Assembly (NCBI GenBank): GCA_013400115.1
Contig: VXBP01008650.1
Coordinates: forward strand, 20,839-84,838
Direction of reading: 5' to 3'
DNA: 64,000 nt
Source of the DNA: Rhinopomastus cyanomelas
Taxonomy: Eukaryota; Chordata; Aves; Bucerotiformes; Rhinopomastidae
The notes beneath the pieces were generated by a model that did not search any database, was not told the origin of the DNA, and saw only the letters and a program-made list of their open reading frames with translations. The translations under genes were made by a program, and so were the position numbers. Within the stretch, counting starts at the first letter, position 1. Each line of letters opens with the position of its first letter. Positions 61,515 through 64,000 of this stretch are shown in pieces.

Positions 61515-62244
61515 GTGAGTGCCGCTGCCAAAGGACCATGTTTAAAATGGAATGTTGTGTCAGCAGAATGTTTGTTACTGAAGGGAAATTCTCCTGTGTG
61601 CTTGGGAGATCTAGTTATTTTTACTCCTCTGTAAGTGATACAATTACTCTGTCTATAAAGGTGAACTACAGCACCAGCAAGTGCAGCTGTTGTAATTCAT
61701 TAAAAACTTGGGGTGAAATTGTTTTTTGGATCTGCAAAGTTAAATACAAGCTGTATCAATTGTTCTGCTTTGGTTTTGTTACATTGCTTGATGTCTGTTT
61801 TCTTAAACACGTGCACAGTTCGTTTGTCTCATTCCTAAACAAAAGGCATTCACTGGATAAAAAAAATTGGCAAGAATATGGAAAATAATCAGGCAGTCTA
61901 TTTTCAAACTGTGATTTTCAGAGTTGAACAAAAAGGCTGACATGAAAAGATTATATTAGCAGATATAATAGCTGTACTGACTAGTTGGTAAGGATGTTCT
62001 ACCTTTTTAGAGGCATGCCTAATCGCACAAAAAAGCATGAGACAGCGAGTATGATATTATTGGGAAACTTCTGTTCTCTAGGCTAATAAAACATACTATA
62101 ATGCATATGTAATGCACATACTGAAACTGTTTTGTGCTACTTTTTGTGAAGCCCAGCAAAAATGAAACTGTGTAACCTTCCAGAAACTATGAAACCTTCC
62201 AGAGCTCCCATTCTCCGCTTATATTTGCAGAACAAAGGTAAATA
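61515..62244. other. Intron, nothing recognised
   Basis: AT-rich sequence after the candidate donor. Confidence 0.5.
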
Positions 62245-62830
62245 CATCCACCACTACCCTAACCAGCCTGCTCCAGTGCCTAGCCACTCTCTTAGTAAAG
62301 AACTTCCTCCTAATATCCGGATCTCTAATCTAAACCTCCCATGACACAACTTGAAGCCATTTTCTCTCATCCTATCTTTAGTAATCTGGGAGAAGAGACC
62401 AGCACCAACCTTGCTACAACCTCTGTTTAGGTTGTTATAGAGAGCAATAAAGTCTGCTGTAAACCTCCACTTATCTAGACTAAATAACCCCAGTTCCCTC
62501 AGCAGCTCTTTACAGAGCCTGTTTTCTAGATGTTTTAGCAGCTTCATTGCCTTTTGCTGGACCCACTTCAGCACCACAGTGTCCTTCTTATACTGTGGCA
62601 TCCAAAACAGGACGCAATACTCAAGGTATGGTCTCATGAGTGCAGAGTACAGGGACACCATCACCTCATTGCTCATGCTGATTACAGTGTTCTTGACAAG
62701 ATGCCAGGATGCCATTGACATGGACCACCTGGGCACACTTTAGGCTCCTGTTCACCCAGCGATCAACCAACACCCCCAGGTCCTTACCCACCAGACAGCT
62801 GTCCAGCCACCATTCTTGAAGCTGGTAGCA
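62245..62830 (-). mobile_element. Old CR1 3' part of ORF2
   Basis: On the minus strand: VSLYSALMRPYLEYCVLFWM, LKWVQQKAMKLLKHLENRLC, LRELGLFSLDKWRFTADFIA and LYNNLNRGCSKVGAGLFSQ. It is open over 160 codons though divergent from the young family. The 3' tail is missing at the left end, and the right end fades near 62830. Confidence 0.9.
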
Positions 62831-63039
62831 TTGCTGGGGTGTTTGGTGACTGAAGTGCTTTGATACCGGTTGGAATAGATCAGTAGTAGTAATTGTCCTA
62901 ACAGAACACCTCTGGCTTTATGAAAAAAACAGTATGGATCTCTCTACATATGTTTTGCTGTATATATTATCTTACTGGGTCACAGTACCTATAAAAATTA
63001 CCTTGATTTGTAAGGTTGCTGCGTAGTTTTTTTGCTAGG

Positions 63040-64000
63040 ATTTCTTGAGAAGAAGGGGACAGGCTGCCAGGAATGTAACATTCTCTCGTGTTTTCCTGGC
63101 TGTGTACGGTGTGAGAAGGTAGATATCTGCTTGACTGGGCGGCACATCTGCAAAATCACATTGAAAAGCTACAAGCGGAAGTAGAAAGGCTCAGGAGAAC
63201 TGGAGAGGGTAAAATACAGGTAGACTGGTGGAGCCAGTCTGGACAACAGCCAAATAAGAGCCAGGAACAAAGAGCCCAAGAATCGTGCGCCTCTCAGATG
63301 GAGGACAGAAGCCCCAGAAGAAGGAGTAAGTGGAGCCAAGTGCAGGGCCGTGGCAGAAGGCAAGCTCCACCCTTGCCTGGCACACCTCCCCAGTTGCCAC
63401 TGAGTAATAGATACCAGCCCCCACTGGAAGACAGCCAGTCTAATACGGGTATAGAGAACAGAGAACCCATACCGGAGGTCCTAGCAAGGTTGCATAAACC
63501 CGGGAAATCTTCCAGTAATATCCTCCACAAAGAAGAGAAGGGTCCTAGTTATTGGAGACTTGCTCCTGAAAGGGACTGAGGGCCCAGTATGCAGAGATGA
63601 CCCTCATCACAGGGAAGTCTGCAGTCAGCGCTAGGATGCTCCCTAACCTGGTGACATCAGCTGACAATTACCCACTGCTGATCTTCCAGACAGATGGGGA
63701 AGAAGCTGTATTTGTAGCCTGAAGGGAATGAAGAAAGACTACAAGGATTTGGTATGTTTGGTAAAAGACTGTGGGGCACAAATTGTATTTTCTTCATTAC
63801 TTCCATTTTGGGGTGAGGACATGGGCTGGAATGTCAGGACTCAGCCTGGCTACAAGACTAGTGTTAGTGTTAGACTAGGGGTTTGTGCTCTTTGATAACT
63901 ATGCTTTCTATAAGGCACCAGATCATCCATGTCCATATGGGAGAGGTTTATCTCAGAGGGGAAAAAGGGTTCTGGGGCAGGAATTGGCAGGGCTGATTCA
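63040..64000 (+). mobile_element. CR1 5' region with ORF1, running off the window
   Basis: Cys-rich start (CQECNILSCFPGC, RCEKVDICL) like the ORF1 zinc knuckle at 25111, then VDWWSQSGQQPNKSQEQRAQ, PLSNRYQPPLEDSQS and, after a frameshift, VLVIGDLLLKGTEGPVCR. This last part is the esterase-like block in which the family has GDSLL. Here the nucleophile serine codon is TTG (Leu) at 63560-63562. Stops follow near 63718. It is a decayed ORF1 whose remainder lies beyond the window. Confidence 0.82.

Noticed and set aside
61424..61888. 154-codon frame overlapping the candidate cassette exon
   Set aside because: It runs through the donor into AT-rich intron, and its phase does not match the upstream MAST4 exons.

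Overview
The window is vertebrate nuclear DNA from a bird. It is AT-rich and intronic, and contains many copies of the avian LINE CR1: 3' ends with (ATTCTATG)n or (ATCCTATG)n tails, reverse-transcriptase and endonuclease pieces, and ORF1 pieces with an esterase-like domain. Recognisable CR1 covers roughly a fifth to a quarter of the window. That is high for a bird and fits CR1-rich lineages such as woodpeckers and their relatives; this lineage guess is inference only.

The host gene is most likely MAST4 (microtubule-associated serine/threonine kinase 4) on the + strand. One spliced exon at 18800-18921 encodes the conserved MAST N-terminal segment containing NLVRMRYQALGQSAPSL. A CpG island at about 38.0-39.1 kb carries a second start: a 13-codon first exon (MDGPGLLRRRGLQ, 38663-38701) ending in a phase-0 donor. 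It resembles the N-terminus I recall for MAST3, and would make a short isoform that skips the upstream exons. A further possible in-frame cassette exon (75 nt) lies at 61440-61514. The kinase and PDZ exons are not here. MAST4 is Z-linked in birds as I recall it, so a Z origin is likely but not provable from this window.

Layout: 0-4 kb, antisense CR1 mosaic with a 540-bp assembly gap; 4-12 kb, intron with one CR1; 12-15 kb, two LTRs, the first a solo LTR with a 5-bp target duplication; 15-19 kb, intron and the MAST4 exon; 19.8-22.6 kb, CR1 cluster with a nested insertion; 25-29 kb, CR1 copies and a possible tRNA-headed SINE; 29-38 kb, quiet intron with one CR1; 38-39 kb, CpG-island promoter; 39-51 kb, intron with four CR1 loci, one carrying a 154-bp tandem duplication; 51.4-51.9 kb, a possible antisense coding exon; 52.6-54.5 kb, stacked CR1 pieces and a possible LTR; 57.2-58.5 kb, CR1 with a 102-bp hAT-type MITE inserted; 60-64 kb, more CR1, ending in a CR1 ORF1 that runs off the window.

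Nine isolated single-N characters occur, all within or at the edge of CR1, and most mark jumps between non-adjacent parts of CR1. They look like unresolved repeat gaps in a short-read assembly rather than biology. No rRNA, functional tRNA, CRISPR array or intact transposon gene was found.
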